Assembly: GCA_024637315.1 (NCBI GenBank)
Contig: JAGXFH010000060.1
Span: 22,097-86,096, forward strand
Source: Brevirhabdus sp.
GTDB taxonomy: Bacteria; Pseudomonadota; Alphaproteobacteria; Rhodobacterales; Rhodobacteraceae
Reading direction: 5' to 3'
Length of the DNA stretch: 64,000 nucleotides
The notes beneath the pieces were generated by a model that saw nothing but the letters and a program-made list of their open reading frames with translations, had not been told where the DNA came from and searched no databases. Positions 18,508-27,086 of the stretch are shown here, piece by piece. Position numbers and translations under genes: made by a program. How positions within the stretch are numbered: the stretch's first letter is position 1; the number at the start of each line of letters is the position of its first letter.

Positions 18508-19474
18508 TCTGGTGCCAGTGCCAAGCATCTGATATCATGACTCGAATGTCGGATCGCTTTGGAGCCCAGCCAAGTTCGTTCATCGCCCTTTCACTGCCTG
18601 ATACCAATTTTGCGCAATCACCGATCCGGCGCTTGCCGTCGACCGTATGCACCTGCCGGTTGGTTACAGTGCCGCTATGCCTGACGACCTCTCGCACCGA
18701 AAAGCCGTGACCGGATCCGAGGTTGAAGACCCGGCTGCTCTTTCCGTCCTCAAGCCATTGCAGACCAAGCAGATGCGCGTCGACCAGGTCCATCACATGG
18801 ACATAATCGCGGATGCAAGTTCCATCGGGCGTATCATAGTCTGTGCCGTAAATCGTCAAAGCCGGACGCCTGCCGTCCACCACGTCCAACAGGACCGGTA
18901 TGAGATGCGTTTCAGGGCGGTGAAATTCGCCGATCTCGCCGTCAGGATCGGCACCAGCCACGTTGAAATATCGAAAGACGACATGCCGAAGACCATGGCT
19001 ATCGGTAAAGTTTCTCAGCATGTCCTCGATCGCGCGCTTCGATGCCCCATAGGCGTTCGTCGGGACCTGAGGCGTGTCTTCATCCAGCAAGACATCATCC
19101 TGATCGCCATACGTCGCGCAGGTTGAGGAAAACACGAACTGCATGCAGCCTGCAGCGATCGCGGCTTCGATCAGGCACAGCGATCCGCAGACATTGTTGT
19201 GCCAGTAGGTCCCCGGCTTCTGCGTTGATTCGCCGACCTGACTTAGCGCCGCAAAATGCATGACGGCAACGGGAGTATACGTCGCGAAGACCGCGTCCAG
19301 TCGATGGCGATCCGTCAGATCCCCTTTTTCGAACGGGCCGTATTTGACGGAGTCCTGCCAGCCAGTCACGAGATTGTCGAAGGTGACGGGGATGTATCCC
19401 GCGGCTTTCAGGGCCTTGCAGGCATGAGAGCCGATATATCCGGCACCGCCAGTCACCAACACATGTTGCTTCAC
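18488..19474 (-). CDS. galE: UDP-glucose 4-epimerase
   Basis: Interconverts UDP-glucose and UDP-galactose, supplying galactose for surface polysaccharides. The N-terminal NAD motif is VTGGAGYIGSHACKAL, the catalytic Tyr/Lys pair is in AYGASKRA near 145, and FRYFNVAGADPDGEIGE near 170 is characteristic of GalE. I use the GTG at 19474, giving VKQHVLVTGG and 328 residues; a TTG at 19489 would add five residues. It lies 18 bases after galU, with GT4 overlapping its end, so galU-galE-GT4 reads as one transcript. Confidence 0.94.
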   Translation of the reverse strand: MKQHVLVTGGAGYIGSHACKALKAAGYIPVTFDNLVTGWQDSVKYGPFEKGDLTDRHRLDAVFATYTPVAVMHFAALSQVGESTQKPGTYWHNNVCGSLCLIEAAIAAGCMQFVFSSTCATYGDQDDVLLDEDTPQVPTNAYGASKRAIEDMLRNFTDSHGLRHVVFRYFNVAGADPDGEIGEFHRPETHLIPVLLDVVDGRRPALTIYGTDYDTPDGTCIRDYVHVMDLVDAHLLGLQWLEDGKSSRVFNLGSGHGFSVREVVRHSGTVTNRQVHTVDGKRRIGDCAKLVSGSERAMNELGWAPKRSDIRVMISDAWHWHQNGYYGR

Positions 19475-19492
19475 ACCCGGATCCGGCAACCG

Positions 19493-20386
19493 CTACTGCG
19501 CGGCATCTGGCAAGATGACCATTTCACGAAGATACTGCGAAAATTCTTCGCGCAGCTCGTCCCGAGCAAGACCGAACGCAACCGTCGCCTGCAAGAAGCC
19601 GGCCTTCGAACCGCAGTCGAACCGCTCACCCCGGAAACGAAAGCCAAAGACATCACGTTCATTTCTGATCTCTTCCGCGATCGCATCCGTCAGTTGAATC
19701 TCGCCACCCGCGCCGCCGCGGATGCGGTTCAGGTTTTGCAGCACCTTCGGTGTAAGGATGTAGCGACCGATGACAGCCAGATTCGAAGGTGCAGTACCTG
19801 GCTCCGGTTTCTCGACCATACCCTTGATCGATACCATCGAGCCCATGTCTTCCTTGATGTCGAGCACGCCGTAGGCAGACGCCGCCTGTGGCGGGACCTC
19901 CATCGCCGCGACCATGCAGCCGCCGGTTTCCTGATACGCCTCGACCATCTGTTGCAGGCAGGGCTTTTCAGCGGCAATCACGTCATCCGGCAGAATCACC
20001 GCAAAGGGTTCATTGGCGATCAACCTACGCGCGCACCAGACCGCGTGACCCAATCCAAGCGCACGATGCTGACGGATATAGGCAATCGCGCCACTCTCCA
20101 TATTGGTACTTTTCAGGATGTTGAGCAGGTCGTCTTTACCTTTCTTGCGCAGCGATGCTTCAAGCTCTGGCGCGTGATCGAAATAGTCTTCCAACGCACC
20201 TTTGCCCCTTGAGGTCACAAAGATGAACTCCTTGATGCCAGCCGCCCGAGCCTCGTCGATCGCATATTGAATCAACGGACGATCAACCAGAGTCATGATT
20301 TCCTTGGGAATCGACTTGGTGGCCGGAAGAAAGCGTGTTCCAAGACCTGCGACCGGAAAAATTGCCTTGGTTACTCTGCGTTTCAT
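19493..20386 (-). CDS. galU: UTP-glucose-1-phosphate uridylyltransferase
   Basis: Makes UDP-glucose from UTP and glucose 1-phosphate, the entry point for UDP-hexoses used by the neighbouring glycosyltransferases and by GalE. The 297 residues show the nucleotidyltransferase motif FPVAGLGTRFLPATKSIPKE near residue 10, the VDRPLIQYAIDEA segment after it, ALGLGHAVWCAR near 110 and VEKPEPGTAPSNLAVIGRY near 195. The length is usual. GGGGG six bases upstream supports the ATG. A 108-base AT-rich spacer (20387-20494) precedes it and probably holds its promoter, though I cannot pick one with confidence. Confidence 0.96.
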   Translation of the reverse strand: MKRRVTKAIFPVAGLGTRFLPATKSIPKEIMTLVDRPLIQYAIDEARAAGIKEFIFVTSRGKGALEDYFDHAPELEASLRKKGKDDLLNILKSTNMESGAIAYIRQHRALGLGHAVWCARRLIANEPFAVILPDDVIAAEKPCLQQMVEAYQETGGCMVAAMEVPPQAASAYGVLDIKEDMGSMVSIKGMVEKPEPGTAPSNLAVIGRYILTPKVLQNLNRIRGGAGGEIQLTDAIAEEIRNERDVFGFRFRGERFDCGSKAGFLQATVAFGLARDELREEFSQYLREMVILPDAAQ

Positions 20387-20494
20387 TCTAAACCCCCAAC
20401 ACCCGGTATTGTTTTCGCACCTGCACTCACATCGACGCCAATCTACTGTTCGTTTGTGGCCAAAATATAGAGTTTGTACGGTAATTTCGATATT

Positions 20495-21748
20495 CTAGCC
20501 AATTCGATCGGCGGTATCCAGCGGATCCCGGAAAGATGCGACACGTTCTGTTTCATTTCGAAACCTTTTTTTCAGACCGGAGAGGCGAAACAGCGGATCC
20601 GTCCGCGCGGATTTGCCGAACAGGCCACCGGTCTGCTCCCAGCACCCCTCTCGGTAAGTCAGACGGTGGAACAGCGCCGTACGACTGAACAGGTACAAAG
20701 ATACGATATCGCCCCGTCGACGGGCCGCCCCTGCTTGTTGCCTCAACCGTCGCGACTGCATGCGATATCCCGATATGAGGGTCTGCCGTGGAAACTCCTC
20801 CCGGTCCCGAAACGACTTGAACGGCTCACCCGCCGCCTGAATCGGCTGAAGTGGAATGATGCTGCGCTTGGCACCCTCTAACACTCCAGATTTCAGGGTC
20901 GCCATGACACGATCCACGTCGCCGGGCTCGCAGCTTCCCGCAACCATATGACGAATAAAGTTTTTCCGTTGTGCCGCGCAGAACTCTGCCACCGACTCGT
21001 CGAAACTCGCGGCCGGGGCATGCTTTCGCAAGAAAACGGCTTGGCTCGCTCCGACCTCGAACAGTGATTTGGGCATCCGATTTCGGAACCGGGTCGGCGA
21101 TGGCTCGAACCCGTGATGAACCTCGGCCCTGGGAACGATTGCGGTCGGGGCATTTCGCTCCGCAAGGCGCAGATTCACATCAGCCTCTTCCAGATAGTAG
21201 CGGAATGCCGGGTCGAACCCCCCGAGCTCCGCCAAAGTTTCACGACGAAACGCACAATTCGCCCCTTGTGTCTTGATACCGAGACCTGCCCGTCCCTTCA
21301 GGATCACAGCATCATCCCCGGTCAACTCGATCTCGGTCGAATATCCGTAGGCGTCGATCTGCTGTCCTTTCCACTGAAAAGAGATGCCGTTCCTGCCGCG
21401 GACGAATCCACCGGCCGCGACCACGTCCTTGTCCGAAAAAGCCGGGGTCAGATGAAAAAGCCAACCGGGCTCTGGCACGGCGTCATCGTCCACGAACGCG
21501 ACGATCTCTCCGGCGGCAAGCGCAAGTCCGAGGTTGCGGGCCTTCGAGATGTTGGCTTCTTCGAAAACCCTTATTTTCAAGCGGTCGGCGAATTCGGTTT
21601 CGCTAGCGGCAGCGGCACCCGCCGTGTCGGCAATCACGACAACCTCGAACGGGTGATAAAGCAATTGCGACACTGCCATCAGGCACCGGCAAAGGGCTTT
21701 TGGCCGGTCGCGGCTTACAACTATGACGCTGACCGGAAAGTCGGTCAT
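20495..21748 (-). CDS. Glycosyltransferase family 2 (GT-A fold)
   Basis: A 417-residue GT2 protein. It starts VSVIVVSRDRPKALCRCL, with the metal-binding DDDAVPEPGW near residue 89, ANCAFRRETLAELGGFDPAF near 180 and YYLEEADVNLRLAER near 202, the usual order for inverting GT-A enzymes. The C-terminal 180 residues are basic and not recognised. The ATG at 21748 overlaps the kdsB stop (ATGA), so it is coupled to kdsB; the frame is open further upstream but only inside kdsB. The linkage with kdsB suggests a role on a Kdo-containing or LPS-type acceptor, which is inference. Confidence 0.87.
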   Translation of the reverse strand: MTDFPVSVIVVSRDRPKALCRCLMAVSQLLYHPFEVVVIADTAGAAAASETEFADRLKIRVFEEANISKARNLGLALAAGEIVAFVDDDAVPEPGWLFHLTPAFSDKDVVAAGGFVRGRNGISFQWKGQQIDAYGYSTEIELTGDDAVILKGRAGLGIKTQGANCAFRRETLAELGGFDPAFRYYLEEADVNLRLAERNAPTAIVPRAEVHHGFEPSPTRFRNRMPKSLFEVGASQAVFLRKHAPAASFDESVAEFCAAQRKNFIRHMVAGSCEPGDVDRVMATLKSGVLEGAKRSIIPLQPIQAAGEPFKSFRDREEFPRQTLISGYRMQSRRLRQQAGAARRRGDIVSLYLFSRTALFHRLTYREGCWEQTGGLFGKSARTDPLFRLSGLKKRFRNETERVASFRDPLDTADRIG

Positions 21749-22545
21749 TCCACTCCCATATCGGCCATCATTGCTTCGATCCTCGATACGTCTTCGGGAT
21801 TGTTGACTTCCCAGAACTGGCGGCCGCGAGACTCCACCTCGACGCAGAGAACCGGGCGTTCCTGCTCTAAAAAGCGCAGCTGCTCCAAGCCTTCCAGCCG
21901 CTCCAACGGACCTGTTGGCCAAGATCTGTACGCTGCCAGGGCCGATGGGCGATAGGCATATACGCCGACATGGTGGAAGACCGGAGTTCGCTCTTGATCG
22001 GCATAGTTGCTGGCTGTGTAGGGAATGACTTCCTTTGAAAAGTAGAGCGCGCGGTTCTTCTGGCCGAAGACGGCGGTCGTGCCGCCAACGCGGCCCGCCT
22101 TGCGATCCTCCAGAAACCCCCTGAGCGCCCGCCCGTCACAGCGCAGAACCGGGGTCGCCAACTCGGCCGTCGGGTGTGCGGCAAGTGCCTCGATCAGCTC
22201 CTCAACGAACCAGGCCGGCGTCAGCGGCGCGTCACCTTGCAAGTTCACAACGATATCGTAACCGCCGCCCAGGTTGTCCACAGCCTCGGCGCAGCGTTCC
22301 GTGCCATTGACGCAATCGGGCGACGTCATGACGACCTCGGCACCGAACGACTCTGCGGCCTTCTGAATGCGTTCGTCGTCGGTCGCGACGACAACCCGAT
22401 CAACACCGCGAACCTGCCGCGCCGCGTCCCATGATCGCTGCACGAGACTGCGGGCCTGCCCGGTTACGCCGCGCAATATTTCAAGCGGTTTGCCCGGATA
22501 GCGTGTCGAGGCGTAACGTGCCGGGATGACGATCAGTGTCTTCAT
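21745..22545 (-). CDS. kdsB: 3-deoxy-manno-octulosonate cytidylyltransferase
   Basis: Activates Kdo as CMP-Kdo for lipid A core assembly or capsule linkers. The 266 residues start with the family motif IPARYASTRYPGKPL near residue 6, followed by VVATDDERI near 51, VNGTERCAEA near 80, NLQGDAPL near 98 and HHVGVYAYRP near 192. The length is at the upper end of normal. It lies between cysQ (TGATG overlap at its start) and a GT2 gene (ATGA overlap at its end). Together with kdsD at 8.9 kb, two Kdo genes lie within 14 kb. Confidence 0.95.
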   Translation of the reverse strand: MKTLIVIPARYASTRYPGKPLEILRGVTGQARSLVQRSWDAARQVRGVDRVVVATDDERIQKAAESFGAEVVMTSPDCVNGTERCAEAVDNLGGGYDIVVNLQGDAPLTPAWFVEELIEALAAHPTAELATPVLRCDGRALRGFLEDRKAGRVGGTTAVFGQKNRALYFSKEVIPYTASNYADQERTPVFHHVGVYAYRPSALAAYRSWPTGPLERLEGLEQLRFLEQERPVLCVEVESRGRQFWEVNNPEDVSRIEAMMADMGVE

Positions 22546-23342
22546 CAGGCTGTCTGCAGCTCGACACCGGGAGCGTAGGCAATGAAGTACGGGTTCTCGT
22601 ATCCGGGCTTGCCGTAGGTCAGAGGCTGATGATCGTCAAACCGAACGACGTGCCCGCCCGCACCCGTCAGAACGGCGTGGCCCGCAGCGGTATCCCATTC
22701 CATCGTCCGGCCAACCCTCGGATAAAGGTCTGCTTCACCAGTCGCCACAAGACAGAACTTCAGGGACGAACCTGCACTCTTGATACCGGCCGTGGAGTAC
22801 TTTGAGATGTAATTGTCCGTGGCCTCATCCCGATGAGACTTCGACGCCACGACATCCAGCGAGTCATTTTTTGGCGTGGAAACGCGGATCGGTTTGAGCG
22901 GGCCGGGTTTGTCCTTCGACAGCTCGCCCGTTTCCTCGAAAGAGCGCCCCGTGGCATCCGTGTAGAACAAGCGTCCTTTTGCCGGCGCATAGACGATACC
23001 GCGGACCGGAACCCCGTTTTCGACATAGGCGATATTGACGGTGAAGTCGCCTCGCCGGAGAACGAACTCTTTGGTTCCGTCCAGCGGATCAACGATGAAA
23101 AACCTGTCGGCACGCGAGGCGTGAGAGGCTGACTGCTCTTCGGTCACCAGTGCGACATCCGGGAAAGCATCACGAAGTCCACGGGAAATCAGCGCGTCCG
23201 CGGCTTCATCCGCTTCTGTAACCGGGCTTTCGTCAGATTTTGACCGCACGTCGAAATCATTCGACTCATAAATCTCCATGATTCGGTCGCCAGCCTCCAG
23301 CGCCAGCTTTCGCGTCACAGTCGCAAGCTTTTCATAATCCAA
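22545..23342 (-). CDS. cysQ: 3'(2'),5'-bisphosphate nucleotidase
   Basis: Hydrolyses PAP (adenosine 3',5'-bisphosphate) to AMP and phosphate; PAP is the product of PAPS-dependent sulfation and inhibits sulfotransferases. The 265 residues have the metal-binding motifs of the inositol monophosphatase superfamily: TEEQS near 65, FIVDPLDGTKEFVLRRGDF near 83 and EWDTAAGHAVL near 213. The start is the TTG at 23342 with GGAG eight bases upstream. Its coupling to kdsB, within the same region as a PAPS-type sulfotransferase, supports glycan sulfation, although CysQ also serves sulfate assimilation. Confidence 0.94.
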   Translation of the reverse strand: MDYEKLATVTRKLALEAGDRIMEIYESNDFDVRSKSDESPVTEADEAADALISRGLRDAFPDVALVTEEQSASHASRADRFFIVDPLDGTKEFVLRRGDFTVNIAYVENGVPVRGIVYAPAKGRLFYTDATGRSFEETGELSKDKPGPLKPIRVSTPKNDSLDVVASKSHRDEATDNYISKYSTAGIKSAGSSLKFCLVATGEADLYPRVGRTMEWDTAAGHAVLTGAGGHVVRFDDHQPLTYGKPGYENPYFIAYAPGVELQTA

Positions 23343-23465
23343 AAAAACGTCTCCTTACCACCAGCCGACATCCGCCTAAATTGAATCCTTGATTTGTTGC
23401 TCTTATGCTTTGCCCGGAATAAAACAGCAAGAAATCCCGCAAGACACCGAGGAAGCGCGCAGAGC

Positions 23466-24287
23466 ATGTTTCAGGCGCCTGTCAGAAAGAGCCAGATCAG
23501 CACTGCAGTCAGCTTGGCGGAGTTGATCTATCACGGTACCGTCCGCGAGTTGCGCAAGTCACATGGCAACGCTGTTGTTGGCCTGCTCATGAACATTCTT
23601 CAGTCGATCATCTTTGTGGCTGCGTTCTACCTGATGTTCGTTGTTCTGGGCATCAAAGGCGCGGCGCTTCGCGGTGACTTCGTGCTGTACATCATGTCTG
23701 GGGTTTTCCTTTTCATGACGCACACGAAGGCGATGGGTGCGGTCGTGAGTTCGGAAGGGCCGGCTTCGGCCATGATGCAACACGGACCGATGAACACGGC
23801 CGTCGCGATCATATCGGCTGCCTTGGCGTCGCTTTATATTCAGTTGCTTTCGGTCGCTGTCATTCTCTTCATCTATCATGCCTACTCGGGGGCCTTTGTT
23901 ATCGAGGAACCGGTGGCGGCATTGGGCATACTGCTTCTTGCCTGGCTGACGGGCATTTCGGTCGGTTTGGTTTTTCTTGCCATCAAGCCCTGGTTTCCGG
24001 ACTTCGTCGGAGTCGCCACCACGATCTATGCGCGGGCCAACATGATCGCATCCGGCAAGATGTTCGTTGCCAACACCTTGCCGCCCACCATGCTGGCGAT
24101 GTTCGACTGGAACCCGCTGTTTCACTGTATCGACCAGATGCGGGGTGTCGTCTTCATAAACTACAATCCGCACAACTCTTCGCTCGAGTATCCGATCTAC
24201 GCCTGCATCGCCCTGGTGATGATCGGCTTGATGGGAGAGTTCTACACCCGCAAGAACGCTTCGGCGAGCTGGGGCGCACGGCGCTAG
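23466..24287 (+). CDS. ABC-2 type polysaccharide export permease (KpsM-like)
   Basis: A 273-residue membrane protein with about six hydrophobic segments (near 37-60, 70-88, 108-130, 145-168, 175-195 and 240-258) and an N-terminal LAELIYHGTVRELRKSHGNA region typical of capsule/O-antigen ABC-2 permeases. The phrase DWNPLFHCIDQMRGVVF near 218 is typical of this group. It would move a glycan across the inner membrane with an ATPase partner, but none is present nearby. It faces away from cysQ across a 123-base spacer. The ATG at 23466 is preferred over an upstream frame extension that has no ribosome site. The 3' end overlaps alkB by four bases. Confidence 0.82.
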   Translation: MFQAPVRKSQISTAVSLAELIYHGTVRELRKSHGNAVVGLLMNILQSIIFVAAFYLMFVVLGIKGAALRGDFVLYIMSGVFLFMTHTKAMGAVVSSEGPASAMMQHGPMNTAVAIISAALASLYIQLLSVAVILFIYHAYSGAFVIEEPVAALGILLLAWLTGISVGLVFLAIKPWFPDFVGVATTIYARANMIASGKMFVANTLPPTMLAMFDWNPLFHCIDQMRGVVFINYNPHNSSLEYPIYACIALVMIGLMGEFYTRKNASASWGARR

Positions 24288-24916
24288 TCGACGACGCGCA
24301 GGGTCAGGTTTATTCGACCACCATCCTTGAGCAGCTTTGACGATCCGAACCGAATGCGATCAACGCCATGATGCACAAGGCGAGCGGCACCGCCGATGAC
24401 GGCGACATCGCCCGATTTCAGCCATATACTCTCGGTCTTGCCACCTTTCTCGATGTTTCCGACCCGAAAGAGTCCGTCATCACCGAGCGATATCGACACG
24501 ACGGGCCAAGAAAAATCGGCCTCGTCGCGATCCTGGTGCAGGCCCATTCGGGCGCCCTCACCATAAAAATTGATCAGACAGCAATCGGGCCGCCTCTCCA
24601 ACCCGGTGAGTGAGTGCCAAAGGTCCAGAATCGGTTGAGGGATTTCCGGCCAGCGCCCGCCCGCCGGATGTCCTGCGATGTACCGATATCCGTGCCGGTC
24701 CGAAAACCATCCATACCTTCCGGCAGATGTCATCTGGACCGACAGTGCCTTGCCAAACCGGGTGCTTGGCGAAAACAGCGGTGCTGACCCGACGACCTGC
24801 CGAAGCAGAAGCATCATCTCTTCCTGCTCGCTCGGGTCCAGCCAACCCTGAAACACCCCGACACCGCGGATTGTCAGGGTGGGCGTGTTCGCGCGTGCGG
24901 CCTGAAATGGGTTCAT
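24284..24916 (-). CDS. alkB: AlkB-like 2-oxoglutarate/Fe(II)-dependent DNA dealkylase
   Basis: Oxidatively removes methyl groups from 1-methyladenine and 3-methylcytosine in DNA or RNA. The iron ligands are His and Asp in LHQDRDE near residue 123 and the His of RLVHHGVDR near 177; the 2-oxoglutarate-binding arginines fit RINLTLRVV at the end. YGWFSDRHGYRY near 72 resembles the nucleotide-recognition lid. I start at ATG 24916 (210 residues); upstream GTG codons would lengthen it by up to 15 residues. It diverges from dnaK, and the dnaK heat-shock promoter lies just upstream of it. Confidence 0.9.
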   Translation of the reverse strand: MNPFQAARANTPTLTIRGVGVFQGWLDPSEQEEMMLLLRQVVGSAPLFSPSTRFGKALSVQMTSAGRYGWFSDRHGYRYIAGHPAGGRWPEIPQPILDLWHSLTGLERRPDCCLINFYGEGARMGLHQDRDEADFSWPVVSISLGDDGLFRVGNIEKGGKTESIWLKSGDVAVIGGAARLVHHGVDRIRFGSSKLLKDGGRINLTLRVVD

Positions 24917-24963
24917 CACCCTCGAAAGACTCCATTTTTTGGGATTTCTACGTTCCTGCACGA

Positions 24964-24995
24964 CTTGCAGGCACTACACCCCCTCCTTATATACG
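24964..24995 (+). promoter_or_regulatory. RpoH (sigma-32) promoter of dnaK
   Basis: CTTG (24964-24967), then 18 bases, then CTTATATACG (24986-24995). This matches every fixed base of the alphaproteobacterial RpoH consensus CTTG-N17/18-CYTATNTNNG. Transcription would start near 25000, leaving a leader of about 100 bases before dnaK. No CIRCE element is seen. Confidence 0.75.
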
Positions 24996-25100
24996 CCCAG
25001 AAGCCGGCTTGGGTACGTACCAAGCCGAAATTTTGGGATCGGAAGCGGGTGCCGCATCGGGCCCTATTCCACGTAATCGCCTAAGAGAAGGATTTTGAAT

Positions 25101-27014
25101 ATGGCCAAAGTCATCGGTATCGACCTCGGGACCACGAACTCTTGTGTTGCTATCATGGACGGCTCGCAGCCGCGGGTTATCGAAAACGCCGAGGGGTCAC
25201 GCACTACCCCCTCTGTCGTCGGCTTCACCGAGGGTGAACGGCTGGTCGGCCAGCCCGCCAAGCGTCAGGCTGTCACCAACCCGGAGAACACCGTCTTTGC
25301 CGTAAAGCGCCTGATCGGTCGCCGCACCGACGACGCGGAAGTCGAGAAGGACAAGAAACTTGTCCCCTACAATATCATCGATGGCGGCAATGGTGACGCG
25401 TGGGTCGAAGTGCGCGGCGAAAAGTACAGCCCCAGCCAGATCTCGGCCTTCATCCTGCAGAAGATGAAGGAAACCGCCGAAAGCTATCTGGGGGAAAAGG
25501 TCGAGCAGGCGGTCATAACCGTCCCCGCTTACTTCAATGACGCTCAGCGCCAGGCGACCAAGGATGCCGGCAAGATCGCCGGTCTCGAAGTCCTGCGGAT
25601 CATCAACGAACCGACCGCGGCGGCGCTTGCCTACGGTCTGGACAAGAAAGAAGCCAAAACGATCGCGGTCTATGACCTCGGCGGCGGTACTTTTGACATC
25701 ACGATCCTGGAAATCGACGATGGCCTGTTCGAGGTCAAGTCGACCAACGGCGACACCTTCCTGGGTGGCGAAGACTTCGACATGCGGATCGTCAACTACC
25801 TGGCCGACGAGTTCAAGAAAGAGAACGGCGTTGATCTGACCAAGGACAAGATGGCCCTTCAGCGTCTGAAGGAGGCTGCCGAAAAGGCCAAGATCGAACT
25901 TTCGTCCAGTCAGCAGACCGAGATCAACCAGCCGTTCATCTCGATGGATAAGAACACCGGCCAGCCGCTGCACATGGTCATGAAACTGACCCGCGCCAAG
26001 CTGGAAAGCCTTGTAGGCGACCTGATCAAGAACTCGATCGCGCCGTGCAAGGCCGCGCTGAAGGATGCCGGGCTTTCGACCAACGACATCGACGAGGTGG
26101 TTCTGGTCGGCGGTATGACCCGGATGCCGAAAGTCGTCGAAGAAGTGACGAAGTTCTTCGGCAAGGAGCCGCACAAGGGTGTGAACCCCGACGAAGTCGT
26201 CGCACTGGGTGCTGCCATTCAGGCCGGCGTTCTGCAAGGCGACGTCAAGGACGTGGTGCTGCTCGACGTGACGCCTTTGTCGCTGGGGATCGAAACGCTG
26301 GGTGGCGTGTTCACCCGCCTGATCGACCGCAACACGACGATCCCGACCAAGAAAAGCCAGATCTTCTCGACCGCCGAGGACAACCAGAACGCTGTGACGA
26401 TCCGGGTGTTCCAGGGTGAACGTGAAATGGCCAGCGACAACAAGATGCTCGGTCAGTTCAATCTGGAAGACATCCCGCCCACTCCGCGCGGCATGCCGCA
26501 GATCGAGGTGACGTTCGATATCGACGCCAACGGCATCGTGTCTGTCAGCGCCAAGGATAAGGGCACCGGCAAGGAGCAGAACATCACGATCCAGGCGTCG
26601 GGCGGTTTGTCGGACGACGAGATCCAGAAGATGGTCAAGGATGCCGAGGCCAATGCCGAGGCCGACAAGGAGCGTCGTGAACTCGTTGAGGCGCGGAATC
26701 AAGCCGAGAGCCTTATTCACTCGACCGAGAAGTCGATGGAAGAGCACTCTGACAAGGTCGATCCGACCACGATCGAGGCCATCGAACTGGCCATCGCCGC
26801 GCTCAAGGACGAACTGGAAAACGACAATGTCGGCAAGATCAAGTCCGGCATACAGAACGTCACCGAAGCGGCAATGAAACTGGGTGAGGCCATCTACAAG
26901 GCACAGCAATCCGAGGCCAGCGGCGACAAGGATGAGGAAGACGCACCGCGTAGTGTGGATGACGACATCGTCGATGCCGACTTCGAGGACCTCGACGACA
27001 GCAAGCGTTCGTAA
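25101..27014 (+). CDS. dnaK: Hsp70 chaperone DnaK
   Basis: ATP-dependent cytoplasmic chaperone working with DnaJ and GrpE. The 637 residues show the actin-like ATPase domain ([11 protein letters not shown] near 5, [14 protein letters not shown] near 193, [13 protein letters not shown] near 332), the conserved linker [12 protein letters not shown] near 388, the beta substrate domain and a helical lid. The C-terminal acidic tail ends in [14 protein letters not shown], a standard DnaK ending. AGAGAAGGA precedes ATG 25101. Heat induction is expected from the RpoH-type promoter at 24964-24995. dnaJ follows after 72 bases. Confidence 0.99.
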   Translation: MAKVIGIDLGTTNSCVAIMDGSQPRVIENAEGSRTTPSVVGFTEGERLVGQPAKRQAVTNPENTVFAVKRLIGRRTDDAEVEKDKKLVPYNIIDGGNGDAWVEVRGEKYSPSQISAFILQKMKETAESYLGEKVEQAVITVPAYFNDAQRQATKDAGKIAGLEVLRIINEPTAAALAYGLDKKEAKTIAVYDLGGGTFDITILEIDDGLFEVKSTNGDTFLGGEDFDMRIVNYLADEFKKENGVDLTKDKMALQRLKEAAEKAKIELSSSQQTEINQPFISMDKNTGQPLHMVMKLTRAKLESLVGDLIKNSIAPCKAALKDAGLSTNDIDEVVLVGGMTRMPKVVEEVTKFFGKEPHKGVNPDEVVALGAAIQAGVLQGDVKDVVLLDVTPLSLGIETLGGVFTRLIDRNTTIPTKKSQIFSTAEDNQNAVTIRVFQGEREMASDNKMLGQFNLEDIPPTPRGMPQIEVTFDIDANGIVSVSAKDKGTGKEQNITIQASGGLSDDEIQKMVKDAEANAEADKERRELVEARNQAESLIHSTEKSMEEHSDKVDPTTIEAIELAIAALKDELENDNVGKIKSGIQNVTEAAMKLGEAIYKAQQSEASGDKDEEDAPRSVDDDIVDADFEDLDDSKRS

Positions 27015-27033
27015 AGAGCGATCGGGACAATCG

Positions 27034-27060
27034 GGCCAGCCTGGGACCTCCGGGCTGGCC
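27034..27060 (+). other. dnaK-dnaJ intercistronic hairpin
   Basis: GGCCAGCC (27034-27041) and GGCTGGCC (27053-27060) are exact complements around an 11-base loop. No T-run follows, so it is more likely an mRNA processing or stability element, or a leaky attenuator lowering dnaJ relative to dnaK, than a full terminator. Confidence 0.5.
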
Positions 27061-27086
27061 ATCGCATTCCCGGAAGGTGATATCGG

